A stretch of DNA of 64,000 nucleotides, from NCBI RefSeq assembly GCF_004361735.1, contig NZ_SNVV01000019.1, positions 1 through 64,000 on the forward strand, written 5' to 3'. This document shows positions 52,479 to 64,000 of this stretch, piece by piece. Under the pieces are notes generated by a model. That model was given only the letters and a program-made list of their open reading frames with translations. It ran no database searches and had not been told where the DNA came from. This DNA is from Azoarcus indigens. Its GTDB lineage: Bacteria > Pseudomonadota > Gammaproteobacteria > Burkholderiales > Rhodocyclaceae. Both the position numbers and the translations under genes were made by a program. The first letter of the stretch is position 1. Each line of letters starts with the position of its first letter.

Positions 52479-53558
52479 ATGATTTTCCGCCGCGCCCTTC
52501 AGCGTGAATTCGCCCATTCGGCCGCAGCCGTCTTCGTGGCCCTGTTCGCGATCCTGATCACCACCGTTTTGATCCGCCTGCTCGGCCAGGCTGCCGGCGG
52601 CCGCGTGCCCTCGGATGCCGTGCTGGCGCTGATCGGCTTCGGTGCGGTCACCGAACTGCCCATCGTGCTGACGCTGACGGTGTTCGTCGCCGTGCTGCTA
52701 TCGCTGTCGCGCAGCTACCGCGATTCCGAGATGGTGGTGTGGTTCGCCGCCGGCGTGCCGCTGACCGCCTGGATACGCCCGGTGCTGCGCTTCGCGCTGC
52801 CGCTGGTGCTGGTGATAGGCGCGGTGACGCTCTTCCTCGGCCCTTGGGCGCAGGGCAAGAGCGCCGAGTACCAGGAGCGGCTGGACAGCCGTGACGACAC
52901 CCAGCGGGTGGCGCCGGGCGTGTTCCGCGAGTCGGCGGGGGCGCGGCGGGTATTCTTTGTCGAGGTCGGCGCCGGTGCGGACGGGCGGGTGCGCAACGTC
53001 TTCGTCAGCGACGAGACCGAGGAGCGCCTGAGCGTGATCGCTTCCGATCAGGGCTTCATCCGCACCGAGCCGGACGGCAGCCGCTTCGTCGTGCTGGAGA
53101 AGGGCCGCCGTTACGACGGCAAACCGGGCACGCCGGAATTCCGGGTGATGGAGTTCGAGCGCTATGTGGTGCAGATCGAGGAAAAGCAGCTCGCCGGCGC
53201 ACCGGCCAAGACCCGCAGCAAGTCGACGGCCGAGCTGCTGAGGACGCCGGATGATCGCAACCTTGGGGAGCTGGTGGGTCGCATCGGCACGCCGGTGGCG
53301 GCGCTGCTGCTGGCGCTGCTGGCGATCCCGCTGTCCTTCGTCAATCCGCGTGCCGGCCGCACCAACAACCTGCTGATTGCAGTGTTCACCTACCTGATCT
53401 ACAGCAATGCCATCACCGTCTCGCAGGCCTGGGTGTCGCAGGGGCGGATCCGCTTCGAGCTGGCGGTGTTGCTGCCACATCTCTGTGTGCTGCTGCTGAT
53501 GGCGGCGATGTTCTACCGCCGCCTCGCGGTGTCGCCCTTCTGGAGGGCGCGCGCATGA
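52479..53558 (+). CDS. lptF: LPS export permease LptF
   Basis: This 359-residue inner-membrane permease half works with LptG and LptB to extract lipopolysaccharide. Three N-terminal helices (FVALFAILITTVLIRLL, ELPIVLTLTVFVAVLLSL, FALPLVLVIGAVTLFLGPWA), a periplasmic beta-jellyroll (about 125-260) and three C-terminal helices are seen. The ATG at 52479 overlaps no other gene. Its stop overlaps the lptG start as ATGA. Confidence 0.94.
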   Translation: MIFRRALQREFAHSAAAVFVALFAILITTVLIRLLGQAAGGRVPSDAVLALIGFGAVTELPIVLTLTVFVAVLLSLSRSYRDSEMVVWFAAGVPLTAWIRPVLRFALPLVLVIGAVTLFLGPWAQGKSAEYQERLDSRDDTQRVAPGVFRESAGARRVFFVEVGAGADGRVRNVFVSDETEERLSVIASDQGFIRTEPDGSRFVVLEKGRRYDGKPGTPEFRVMEFERYVVQIEEKQLAGAPAKTRSKSTAELLRTPDDRNLGELVGRIGTPVAALLLALLAIPLSFVNPRAGRTNNLLIAVFTYLIYSNAITVSQAWVSQGRIRFELAVLLPHLCVLLLMAAMFYRRLAVSPFWRARA

Positions 53559-54631
53559 GCAGGACGCTGTCGCGCTATCTCGCCCGCGAGGTCTTCAGCG
53601 CCACGCTGCTGGTGCTGCTCGCCTTCCTGGCGCTGTTCGCCTTCTTCGACTTCATCAACGAACTGGACAGCGTCGGCAAGGACGGTTACGAACTGCACCA
53701 GGCGCTGATCTACGTCGCCATGATCATGCCGGGCCGCGTCTATGAGCTGATGCCGGTGGCGGTGCTGATCGGCACGTTGTACGCGCTGACCACGCTGGCG
53801 CGGCATTCCGAGATCACGGTGATGCGCGCCTCGGGGCTGTCCACCTGGCGGCTGATGCGCATCCTGGCGGCCATTGGCAGCGTGTTCGTGGTGCTGACCT
53901 TCGTCTTCGGCGAGTACATCGCGCCGCCGGCCGAGAGCGCTGCCCAGCAGTGGCGGCTGACGGCGACCAATTCCGCGGTGTCGCAGCAGCTGCGGTCGGG
54001 CCTGTGGGTGAAGGACGGCCCGCTGGTGATCAATGTGCGCACGCTGTTGCCGGACCGCACGATGGAGAAGGTGCGCATCTATGGTTTCGACGAGCACTAC
54101 GCGCTGAGCTTCCTCAGCGAGGCGGAGAAGGGCGTCTATGACGGCCATCACCGCTGGCGGCTGGAGTCGGTGCAGCAGACGCGCTTCCACGGCGACCGGA
54201 CGGAGCTGGTCTCGCTGCCGGAGTTCATCTGGCATTCGGAGCTGACGCCGGAAGTGTTGAGCGTGCTGATGGTGGTGCCGGAGCGGATGTCGGTGGCCAA
54301 TCTGTGGGCCTACATCCGCCACCTGAAAGAGAACCAGCAGAACTCGGACCGCTACGAGATCGCGCTGTGGAAGAAGGTGGTCTATCCCTTCGCCGCGCTG
54401 GTGATGATGGCGCTGGCCCTGCCCTTCGCCTTCAGCCACGATCGCATGGGCGGCGTCAGCGTGAAGGTCTTCCTCGGCGTGATGCTGGGCATAGGCTTCC
54501 ATCTGCTGAACGGCCTGCTATCCAACCTCGGCGTGATCAACGCCTGGCCGCCGGCGCTGGCGGCGCTGACGCCCAGCATGCTGTTCCTGGCCGCGGCCGC
54601 CGTCATGCTCTACGCGGTGGAGCGGCGCTGA
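53555..54631 (+). CDS. lptG: LPS export permease LptG
   Basis: This 358-residue partner of LptF has the same topology: N-terminal helices (TLLVLLAFLALFAFFDFI, YELMPVAVLIGTLYALT), a periplasmic domain, and C-terminal helices with YPFAALVMMALALPFAFSHDR. It is translationally coupled to lptF. A terminator shared with rplS follows. Confidence 0.95.
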   Translation: MSRTLSRYLAREVFSATLLVLLAFLALFAFFDFINELDSVGKDGYELHQALIYVAMIMPGRVYELMPVAVLIGTLYALTTLARHSEITVMRASGLSTWRLMRILAAIGSVFVVLTFVFGEYIAPPAESAAQQWRLTATNSAVSQQLRSGLWVKDGPLVINVRTLLPDRTMEKVRIYGFDEHYALSFLSEAEKGVYDGHHRWRLESVQQTRFHGDRTELVSLPEFIWHSELTPEVLSVLMVVPERMSVANLWAYIRHLKENQQNSDRYEIALWKKVVYPFAALVMMALALPFAFSHDRMGGVSVKVFLGVMLGIGFHLLNGLLSNLGVINAWPPALAALTPSMLFLAAAAVMLYAVERR

Positions 54632-54726
54632 CGGGCCCGTGTTAGGGTGTATCGGAGGCGCCCTTGTGCCGACCGCGCTCCCTCAGCTTCCTGGTAACGC
54701 GTATGCCTTCGCCGGTGGCGCGCCAA

Positions 54727-54752
54727 AAGAAAACGGGCCCGAAGGCCCGTTT
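54727..54752. terminator. Bidirectional terminator between lptG and rplS
   Basis: AAACGGGCC and GGCCCGTTT (54731-54739 and 54744-54752) enclose CGAA. On the minus strand TTTTCTTTTGG follows, ending the rpsP-rimM-trmD-rplS operon. Confidence 0.88.
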
Positions 54753-54776
54753 CCGTATCCGATGCCGTAGTGGCGA

Positions 54777-55169
54777 TCAGGCTTGCTGCTTCTTCGCGGC
54801 GGCGGACTTGTAGTCCAGCTTTTCCTTGATGCGCGCGGACTTGCCGGAGCGCTGACGCAGGTAGTACAGCTTGGCGCGACGGACGTCACCGCGACGCTTC
54901 ACCTCGATGGTCGCGACCAGCGGGGAGTAGGTCTGGAAGGTACGTTCCACGCCTTCGCCGGAAGAGATCTTGCGGACGATGAAGGAGGAGTTCAGACCGC
55001 GGTTGCGCTTCGCGATCACAACGCCTTCGTACGCCTGCAGACGTTCGCGGTTGCCTTCCTTCACCTTGACTTGCACCACGACGGTGTCGCCGGGAGCGAA
55101 CGCCGGGATGGTCTTGCCTTCGGTGAGGCGGGTAATTTCTTCCTGTTCGAGCTGCTGAATCAGGTTCAT
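54777..55169 (-). CDS. rplS: 50S ribosomal protein L19
   Basis: This is a 130-residue ribosomal protein at the 30S-50S interface. The signature [42 protein letters not shown] and [16 protein letters not shown] is complete. It is the last gene of the rpsP-rimM-trmD-rplS operon. Confidence 0.97.
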   Translation of the reverse strand: MNLIQQLEQEEITRLTEGKTIPAFAPGDTVVVQVKVKEGNRERLQAYEGVVIAKRNRGLNSSFIVRKISSGEGVERTFQTYSPLVATIEVKRRGDVRRAKLYYLRQRSGKSARIKEKLDYKSAAAKKQQA

Positions 55170-55253
55170 GTGCTTGACTCCATATGGTCAATGGCCATTG
55201 GCCTGGCGGCAGAGCAGGTCGCCACCTGATGCGCGCCGTTTATGAATCGGCCC

Positions 55254-56051
55254 TCAGGCGATGCTGCCGCCGTCGATGCCGTCTTGCTCCCGCTTGAATT
55301 CCTCAAGCAGTTTCAATTCTTCCTTGCTCAGCGTACGCCCGGCCAGGAGTTCCGGCCGCCGCCGCCAGGTGTTGCCCAGGGCCTGCTTGAGCCGCCAGCG
55401 GCGGATCAGGGCATGGTTGCCGGACATCAGCACTTCCGGCACCCGCACGCCCTCGTGGATCTCCGGGCGAGTGTAGTGCGGGCAGTCGAGCAGGCCGTTG
55501 GCGAAGGAATCTTCCACCGCCGAGTCTGCATCGTTCAGCGCGCCGGGCAGCTGGCGGATGATGGCATCCAGCAGCACCATCGCCGGCAGTTCGCCACCGG
55601 AGAGGACGAAATCCCCGAGGGAAATCTCTTCATCCACCCAGCGGTCGATCAGGCGCTGATCCACGCCTTCGTAGCGGCCGCAGAGCAGGATGGTGCCCGG
55701 CTCCGCGGCGATTTCCAGCACTCGCGCATGGTCCAGCGTGCGGCCTTGCGGCGAGAGGTAGATCACCCGGCCGGCCTGCCCCAGTGCGTGCTGCTGGGCC
55801 TGCCTGGCCTGGCTGATCGCCTGCTGCAGCGGTTCCGCCAGCATCACCATGCCGGGACCGCCGCCGTAGGGGCGGTCATCCACCGTCCGATGCACATCGG
55901 TGGCGAAGTCGCGCGGGTTGTGGAAGCCGATCTCGTAGAGTTCGCGCTCCCGCGCCCGCCGAGTGATGCCGCTGCCGGTGAGGGCTGCAAACATCTCCGG
56001 GAACAGGGTGACGATGTCGTAGCGGCGCTTGCCGCCGGCCACCGTGCTCAC
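55254..56051 (-). CDS. trmD: tRNA (guanine-N1-)-methyltransferase
   Basis: This 265-residue SPOUT methyltransferase makes m1G37 in tRNA. Motifs: [82 protein letters not shown]. The length and position in the operon are normal. Confidence 0.97.
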   Translation of the reverse strand: MSTVAGGKRRYDIVTLFPEMFAALTGSGITRRARERELYEIGFHNPRDFATDVHRTVDDRPYGGGPGMVMLAEPLQQAISQARQAQQHALGQAGRVIYLSPQGRTLDHARVLEIAAEPGTILLCGRYEGVDQRLIDRWVDEEISLGDFVLSGGELPAMVLLDAIIRQLPGALNDADSAVEDSFANGLLDCPHYTRPEIHEGVRVPEVLMSGNHALIRRWRLKQALGNTWRRRPELLAGRTLSKEELKLLEEFKREQDGIDGGSIA

Positions 56052-56067
56052 GCCTGCTCCACCGCGC

Positions 56068-56586
56068 TTACCAGTCTTTCTGCCACGCCGTCCGGATGCG
56101 CCGGGCGGCGAGGTCTACATCCAGCACGTAGGCGGCGACGAAGGGGATCAGGCGCTCCTGCGCCGCTTCGCCTTCGCCATCCACCACCTGCAGCACGTCG
56201 TGGGCGCCGGTGGAGAGCAGGCCAGTGACGGTGCCCAGCGTGTCGCCGGCTTCGTCTTCCACGCTCAGGCCGACCAGGTCGCCCCAGTAATACTCGTCCT
56301 TGCCGGGCTTCGGCAGGGCTTCGCGCGGCGCGCCGATGAAACGGCCATCCAGCGCTTCCGCCGCAGAGCGGTCATCCGCGCCGACGAAGGCTGCGACGAA
56401 TCCCTTGCCGTGAGGCCGGAAGCCGCGCAGTTCGTACTGGCTCCAGCTCTCGGCCGGGGCGTCCGCGTCGGCGGACAGCCACCAGTGCTTCATCGAGCGC
56501 CAGGCGGCGGGGTCGTCTCCAAAAGGATGGATCTTGACCCAGCCCTGAACGCCAAAAGGGGCGACAATGCGCCCCAGTACGATCAT
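56068..56586 (-). CDS. rimM: 16S rRNA processing protein RimM
   Basis: This is a 172-residue 30S maturation factor that binds S19. It has the N-terminal beta-barrel ([22 protein letters not shown]) and C-terminal PRC barrel ([37 protein letters not shown]). It lies 16 bases before trmD and 19 after rpsP. Confidence 0.95.
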   Translation of the reverse strand: MIVLGRIVAPFGVQGWVKIHPFGDDPAAWRSMKHWWLSADADAPAESWSQYELRGFRPHGKGFVAAFVGADDRSAAEALDGRFIGAPREALPKPGKDEYYWGDLVGLSVEDEAGDTLGTVTGLLSTGAHDVLQVVDGEGEAAQERLIPFVAAYVLDVDLAARRIRTAWQKDW

Positions 56587-56605
56587 CGCTTCAGCTGCCG
56601 GCGGA

Positions 56606-56854
56606 TCAGGCGGCCTTGGCGGCCTGCTTCACCAGGCGGGCAACGGTCGGCGACAGCTGGGCGCCGTTCTGCTCCCAGTAGGCCAGGCGCTCGGTGTTGA
56701 CCACCAGGGTCTTCTCGGCGCCGGAGGCGACCGGGTTGTAGAAGCCGACGCGCTCGATGAAGCGGCCGTCGCGGCGATTGCGGGAATCGGCGGCAACGAT
56801 GTTGTAGAACGGGCGCTTCTTGGCGCCACCACGGGCAAGGCGAATGACGACCAT
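56606..56854 (-). CDS. rpsP: 30S ribosomal protein S16
   Basis: This is an 82-residue ribosomal protein beginning [20 protein letters not shown], with [13 protein letters not shown] and [18 protein letters not shown]. It is the first gene of the operon; its promoter must lie in the 217 bases before the divergent hypothetical gene. Confidence 0.97.
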   Translation of the reverse strand: MVVIRLARGGAKKRPFYNIVAADSRNRRDGRFIERVGFYNPVASGAEKTLVVNTERLAYWEQNGAQLSPTVARLVKQAAKAA

Positions 56855-57071
56855 GTGGTTATCCTGTGATCGGTAGATGCGAAAAGCCCGAAACTATAAG
56901 TCAAAGGGAAGCCGGGGACAAGCCTTTCCGGCAAGTCCCGCTGCTGGAAGGGGAGATGCGAGCGCATGCGCAATGTCGCAGTGACGTGCTTCACGCGGAA
57001 CGAGCGCCCGGATTAGGGGGCGCCGTGAATCTTGCCTACAATTGTCAGCCGTTCATCTCAATACCGACACA

Positions 57072-58589
57072 ATGTCCGAACCCGATCGTTCTTCCGATCC
57101 CGTCGCAGCCGCGATGGAGTGGCTAGCAGCCGAGCCGGCCGACGATCCGGTAGCTGATCTGGCCGCGCTGCGGGAGCTTTTCGGTCAGGTGTCGCGGGCG
57201 GATGCAAGTGCGTTGCAGCGGCAGGAGCTGCTGGATGCCTTCAGCGCACGGGCGCTGGATGTCTGCGGCCGCTTCGGCCCGCGTTTGATCAGTGCATCCC
57301 TTCCGCTGGCGCGGGAGATGCACTTGGCTGCCGCCAGCCTGGTGGATGCGCTGCTGGAAATTGCCGCGGCCTGCCAGCGTCTGGCCGAGGATGGCCGTGG
57401 CCGGTGGCGGCTGGTGTCCAGCGGGGAGCCGCTGGAGTCCGCCGCCTGGGCGCAACTGCTGGTCGGCGAGGCCTATCTCATTGGGTGCATGGCGGGCGCG
57501 GTCGCCCCGCCCGGGCTGTGGCTGCATGCGCATGGCCTGATGGCAAACTTGAACGGTTCCGATCTGCTGGCCGACAGCGGCGCGGCAGCGCGGCTCACCA
57601 CCCAGTACAAGCGCCTACTGGCGATCGCGGTGGCCCAGCCGGAGAGCCTGACCGCGCGCGAGTTGGCCTGGTTGTTCGACTACCTGGGCGATTTCGCCGT
57701 CCCCGCCGAGTTGTCCCTGTCGCCCTTGCAGCCGGAGCAGATGAGCTACTGGATGGACTGCGCCCAGGATGGCCCGCCGGTCGCGGCGGCCAGGCGGCAG
57801 GCGCCGGAAGACGTGCGGGTGCTGCATTTCACCCCGGTGCCGCTGGTCCGCCTGGTGGACCAGCAGATGACCTGGCTGGAGAGCCGCATCCTGGAAGCGG
57901 AAGTGGTGGGCCTGGAGCGCGACGGCGAATTGCTGGCTCCGGACGTTTCCGGCCTGCCCGAGGGGCTGACCCCGGTGGAGGCCCTGACCCTGTTGCGCCG
58001 CCTGCGCGGGCGCTGGACCTTGCCTCCCATGCGTGAGCTGCCTAGACGCAAACACCAATACACGGTGCAGGTCTGCACCGGGCTCAGAGCCATCTGGGAG
58101 ATGGCGCGGCGCGGCGAGGAAAACGTCACCCTTGCCGAGTGGATGGTGTTCAACGAGAGCCCGGGGGGCTACGCCATCATGTGCGTGGCCGGGGTCGAGG
58201 GCGTGCTCTCCGCCGGCATGGCGCTGGCGCTGAGGCGGGATGCTTCGCAGCCGTGGTCCATCTGCATCGTGCGCTGGCTGCGCAGCGAGAACCCGGACCA
58301 AGTGGAACTGGGCCTGCAGCTGTTGTCGCAGGCCTTCACGCCGGTATCGGTGGGCTTCCGTGGCAGCGACATGCGGGGCACCGCGCCGGCCCTCATCCTG
58401 CCGCCGATGGCGGCGGTGCGGCGCAACCAGGCCATCCTCGCGCCGGCTGGCTCCTACGTTTCGCGCCGCTTCATCCTGGTGCACGAGAGCAGCCACCTCT
58501 ACGTGGCCCAGGCGCGCGTGCTCGGGCTGGACATGCAGACGGCGGCGGTCGAATTGTTCCAGTACGAGATCGATCCCTACCCGATCTGA
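57072..58589 (+). CDS. Large uncharacterised cytoplasmic protein
   Basis: This is a 505-residue protein that I cannot assign. It has no signal peptide or membrane helices. The N-terminal 230 residues are alpha-helical (DALLEIAAACQRLAED, TTQYKRLLAIAVAQPESLTARELAWLFDYLGDF). The C-terminal half is mixed and contains EWMVFNESPGGYAIMCVAGV and YVSRRFILVHESSHLYVAQ, reminiscent of PilZ-like barrels but without a confirmed RxxxR/DxSxxG signature. ATG 57072 (MSEPDRSSD) is chosen; the frame opens ten codons earlier. It is divergent from rpsP and convergent with the brkB-like gene. Confidence 0.75.
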   Translation: MSEPDRSSDPVAAAMEWLAAEPADDPVADLAALRELFGQVSRADASALQRQELLDAFSARALDVCGRFGPRLISASLPLAREMHLAAASLVDALLEIAAACQRLAEDGRGRWRLVSSGEPLESAAWAQLLVGEAYLIGCMAGAVAPPGLWLHAHGLMANLNGSDLLADSGAAARLTTQYKRLLAIAVAQPESLTARELAWLFDYLGDFAVPAELSLSPLQPEQMSYWMDCAQDGPPVAAARRQAPEDVRVLHFTPVPLVRLVDQQMTWLESRILEAEVVGLERDGELLAPDVSGLPEGLTPVEALTLLRRLRGRWTLPPMRELPRRKHQYTVQVCTGLRAIWEMARRGEENVTLAEWMVFNESPGGYAIMCVAGVEGVLSAGMALALRRDASQPWSICIVRWLRSENPDQVELGLQLLSQAFTPVSVGFRGSDMRGTAPALILPPMAAVRRNQAILAPAGSYVSRRFILVHESSHLYVAQARVLGLDMQTAAVELFQYEIDPYPI

Positions 58590-58685
58590 GGCCGTGGCCG
58601 GCAGGAAGGCTTAAGCCGCTGACGGTGCCGCCGGCGACTTTTCTTGTTTCCTCTGGGCGTTTGCGTGCGGAGTGGGCCAGAGGCT

Positions 58686-60953
<2,268 letters not shown>

Positions 60954-60976
60954 GCCGCCGGGCGTCGGGAGAACTG

Positions 60977-61001
60977 AACGGGGAGCTGACGGCTCCCCGT
61001 T
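60977..61001. terminator. Hairpin between convergent DUF2069 gene and leuA
   Basis: AACGGGGAGC (60977-60986) and GCTCCCCGTT (60992-61001) are perfect arms. No long T tract follows on either strand. Confidence 0.75.
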
Positions 61002-61007
61002 CCGCGT

Positions 61008-62561
<1,554 letters not shown>

Positions 62562-62695
62562 GAGGGGCTCCTGCGGATTCGATTCCGGCGCGGCGTGTCG
62601 GCGCGGAAGTCGCGCCGGCGGGGGAAAAGCGGAATCTTATCGCGCCGGCGCCCGGCATGGGAGCGGCACAAACGGGCGGAGGCCTTTTCACCGCC

Positions 62696-63352
62696 TCAGC
62701 GCGCCGCGGCGGGATTCCGCTCGAAAACCGCCAGGTGCAGGGTGTGCAGCAGCGGAAGCACGGCGAAGTCCCGCACCAGACGGAAGCCCTGCCGTTCGAA
62801 GTAGCTGCGTACTTCACGCAGCGGGGTGGCGTGTTTTTCCGATTGCCTGCCGCCGAGCGAGACCCGCAGCCGGCGCTTGATCGAGGTGATGGATAAGGGT
62901 GAGAAGTAGGACAGCAGCACATACTGCCGGCTGACGCGGCAAAGCTCGGCGACGGCGCGCTCGCGCACTTCCGGGGTGGGGAAGTGGTGAAAGAGGCGGA
63001 AGCACAGAACGCTGTCGAAGCTGTCGTCGGCGTACTCCAGGTTCTCGATGTCCTGCTTTTCCACCGGGCATTCCAGACCCTGCTCGCGCAGCCGGCGGCG
63101 GGCGATTTCCAACATCGCATCCGAGTAGTCGGCGGCACTCACGTTGAAACCCAGCGCCGCCGCATGCAGGGTGGCGCGGCCGCCACCGCAGGGCAGATCC
63201 AGCAGGCGGTGGCCATGCGGGATCTGCCGCAGGGCGCGCTCCACCAGCTTCATCTCCGCCCGGTGGCGGCTGCTGCTCTTGTTCTGGTAGGCGTGGGCGG
63301 TGGCTTCGTCGTACTTGAAGCGGCCGCGGTAGGTATGGAGGAGGGTGCTCAT
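62696..63352 (-). CDS. SAM-dependent methyltransferase (class I)
   Basis: This 218-residue methyltransferase has motif I LLDLPCGGGRATLHAAALG and VSAADYSDAMLEIARRRL. DSVLCFRLFHHFPTPEVRERAVAEL follows, resembling UbiE/Methyltransf_11 enzymes acting on small molecules or lipids. ATG 63352 (MSTLLHTYRGRFKYDEATA) is chosen; the open frame beyond overlaps the kinase gene. Its neighbour is an InaA-type kinase, so an envelope-glycolipid role is possible but not shown. Confidence 0.85.
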   Translation of the reverse strand: MSTLLHTYRGRFKYDEATAHAYQNKSSSRHRAEMKLVERALRQIPHGHRLLDLPCGGGRATLHAAALGFNVSAADYSDAMLEIARRRLREQGLECPVEKQDIENLEYADDSFDSVLCFRLFHHFPTPEVRERAVAELCRVSRQYVLLSYFSPLSITSIKRRLRVSLGGRQSEKHATPLREVRSYFERQGFRLVRDFAVLPLLHTLHLAVFERNPAAAR

Positions 63353-63381
63353 GGATTCCGTTCCAGTTGGGGGCGGCGCGT

Positions 63382-64000
63382 TCAGCGCGGGTCGAGGTGC
63401 TGGGCGTGGGCGGTCAGCAGGTGCTGCCAGTCGCTGGCCTGCCACAGGGTCTGGTGGCGGGAGAGCTGCTCCAGGTCGTGGCCGGCGGCCAGGCTGCGGC
63501 GCAGGCGGGGGCGCATTTTTTCCAGGTCGAGCAGGGCGACGTCGGCCTGTCCGTCGCGCCAGCGCACCATGATGTGTTTGTCGTATAGGCAGCCATGCTG
63601 CAGGCGGGCCCGGTGCAGGCGGCCCAGCGTCTTGCCCACCTCGGCGGCGAGCTGCCTGCGTTGCTCGGGCGACAAGGCCGTCTGTTCGGCGAGCGGCCGG
63701 TACCCCTGCAGCTCGGCGGTGACGAGCACCGTCTCTGGCCCTTGTCCGCCGCGGCGGGAGCCGTGAAAAAGGGGCTGCGGCGCGGGAATGCCGAGCGCGG
63801 CGAGGCGGCCGAGGTAGTGCCACTCCCGGCTGGCGGTGGGCCAGCCCAGCGGGCGGGTGGGGGTGTGGCAGAGGTGGCCGCACTGGCGCTTGATATAGAG
63901 CACCTTGTCGCCTTGTGTTGCGCGCAGCACGCCGCTCCAGCCGGCGCGGCGGCGGTTGACCGGCTCCACCCATTCGCCCGGGAAGGTCCACCAGTGGGCG
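63382..64000 (-). CDS. InaA-type lipopolysaccharide kinase family protein (partial)
   Basis: The frame is open to the right window edge, so the N-terminus is missing. About 206 residues are visible. HWWTFPGEWVEPVNRRRAGWSGV at the edge, VLYIKRQCGHLCH (ATP-site Lys), HGCLYDKHIMVRW (catalytic loop) and LLDLEKMRPRLRR (metal-binding region) match E. coli InaA and related small protein-kinase-like enzymes. The GTG at 63969 is not taken as the start because conserved sequence precedes it. It lies 29 bases upstream of the methyltransferase on the same strand. Confidence 0.85.
   Translation of the reverse strand, partial: AHWWTFPGEWVEPVNRRRAGWSGVLRATQGDKVLYIKRQCGHLCHTPTRPLGWPTASREWHYLGRLAALGIPAPQPLFHGSRRGGQGPETVLVTAELQGYRPLAEQTALSPEQRRQLAAEVGKTLGRLHRARLQHGCLYDKHIMVRWRDGQADVALLDLEKMRPRLRRSLAAGHDLEQLSRHQTLWQASDWQHLLTAHAQHLDPR

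Overview
The window is GC-rich, gene-dense chromosome from a Gram-negative bacterium, most likely a betaproteobacterium and plausibly of the Rhodocyclales (Azoarcus/Thauera-like). That placement is inference. It rests on the housekeeping order lptFG / pepA-holC-valS and rpsP-rimM-trmD-rplS, the AcoR-type sigma-54 control of quinoprotein alcohol oxidation, and the NahR/Nag-type salicylate 5-hydroxylase genes. No phage, insertion sequence, CRISPR array or rRNA operon was seen; one tRNA-Pro(CGG) is present.

Layout. 1-12.8 kb: the end of pntB, a triple-PAS GGDEF/EAL protein with a degenerate GGDEF site, rhlE, rlmM, a Tas-like aldo-keto reductase, a solute-binding protein, a quinone-oxidoreductase/LysR divergent pair, ispB and tRNA-Pro. 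12.9-17.1 kb: a NahR-like regulator divergent from nagAa-nagG-nagH-nagAb, which together form a three-component salicylate 5-hydroxylase. 17.1-21.4 kb: a TonB receptor plus DUF302 lipoprotein, divergent from a porin. 21.8-36.7 kb: a large alcohol-oxidation island. It holds a NarL-type two-component system, a quinoprotein-relay metallohydrolase, a SoxYZ-like carrier, two PedF-like cytochromes c, a pentapeptide-repeat protein, a PQQ alcohol dehydrogenase of the calcium type, a reduced AcoR-like sensor fragment, an acetaldehyde dehydrogenase, a DUF779 protein, a cytochrome b561 and a full AcoR-family sigma-54 activator. 36.9-44.2 kb: a small Nif11-like protein and an iron-regulated set of TonB receptor, FecR, FecI and a DUF1566/di-haem peroxidase fusion lipoprotein with a Fur box. 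44.4-64 kb: housekeeping genes (moaC, bepA, tusA, valS, holC, pepA, lptF, lptG, rplS, trmD, rimM, rpsP, brkB-like, wrbA, leuA) ending in a methyltransferase and a truncated InaA-type kinase.

How it works together. In the alcohol island, alcohols probably enter through the porin and are oxidised in the periplasm by the PQQ enzyme. Electrons pass to PedF-like cytochromes c, and the aldehyde is oxidised in the cytoplasm by the NAD-dependent dehydrogenase. The sequence shows near-consensus sigma-54 (-24/-12) promoters before the PQQ dehydrogenase, the aldehyde dehydrogenase and one cytochrome operon, and a weaker one before the porin. Paired 17-bp repeats of the type TGYNNCNNNNTGGARCA lie 65-205 bp upstream of the first three. 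This is a self-consistent regulon for the activator at 34703-36715.

The most unusual items are that operator/promoter set, a palindromic repeat that has entered the signal-peptide region of the SoxYZ-like gene in frame, a shortened AcoR relative lacking its ATPase and HTH domains, the DUF1566-peroxidase fusion in an ECF/Fur iron locus, and the stand-alone Nif11-like protein beside it.
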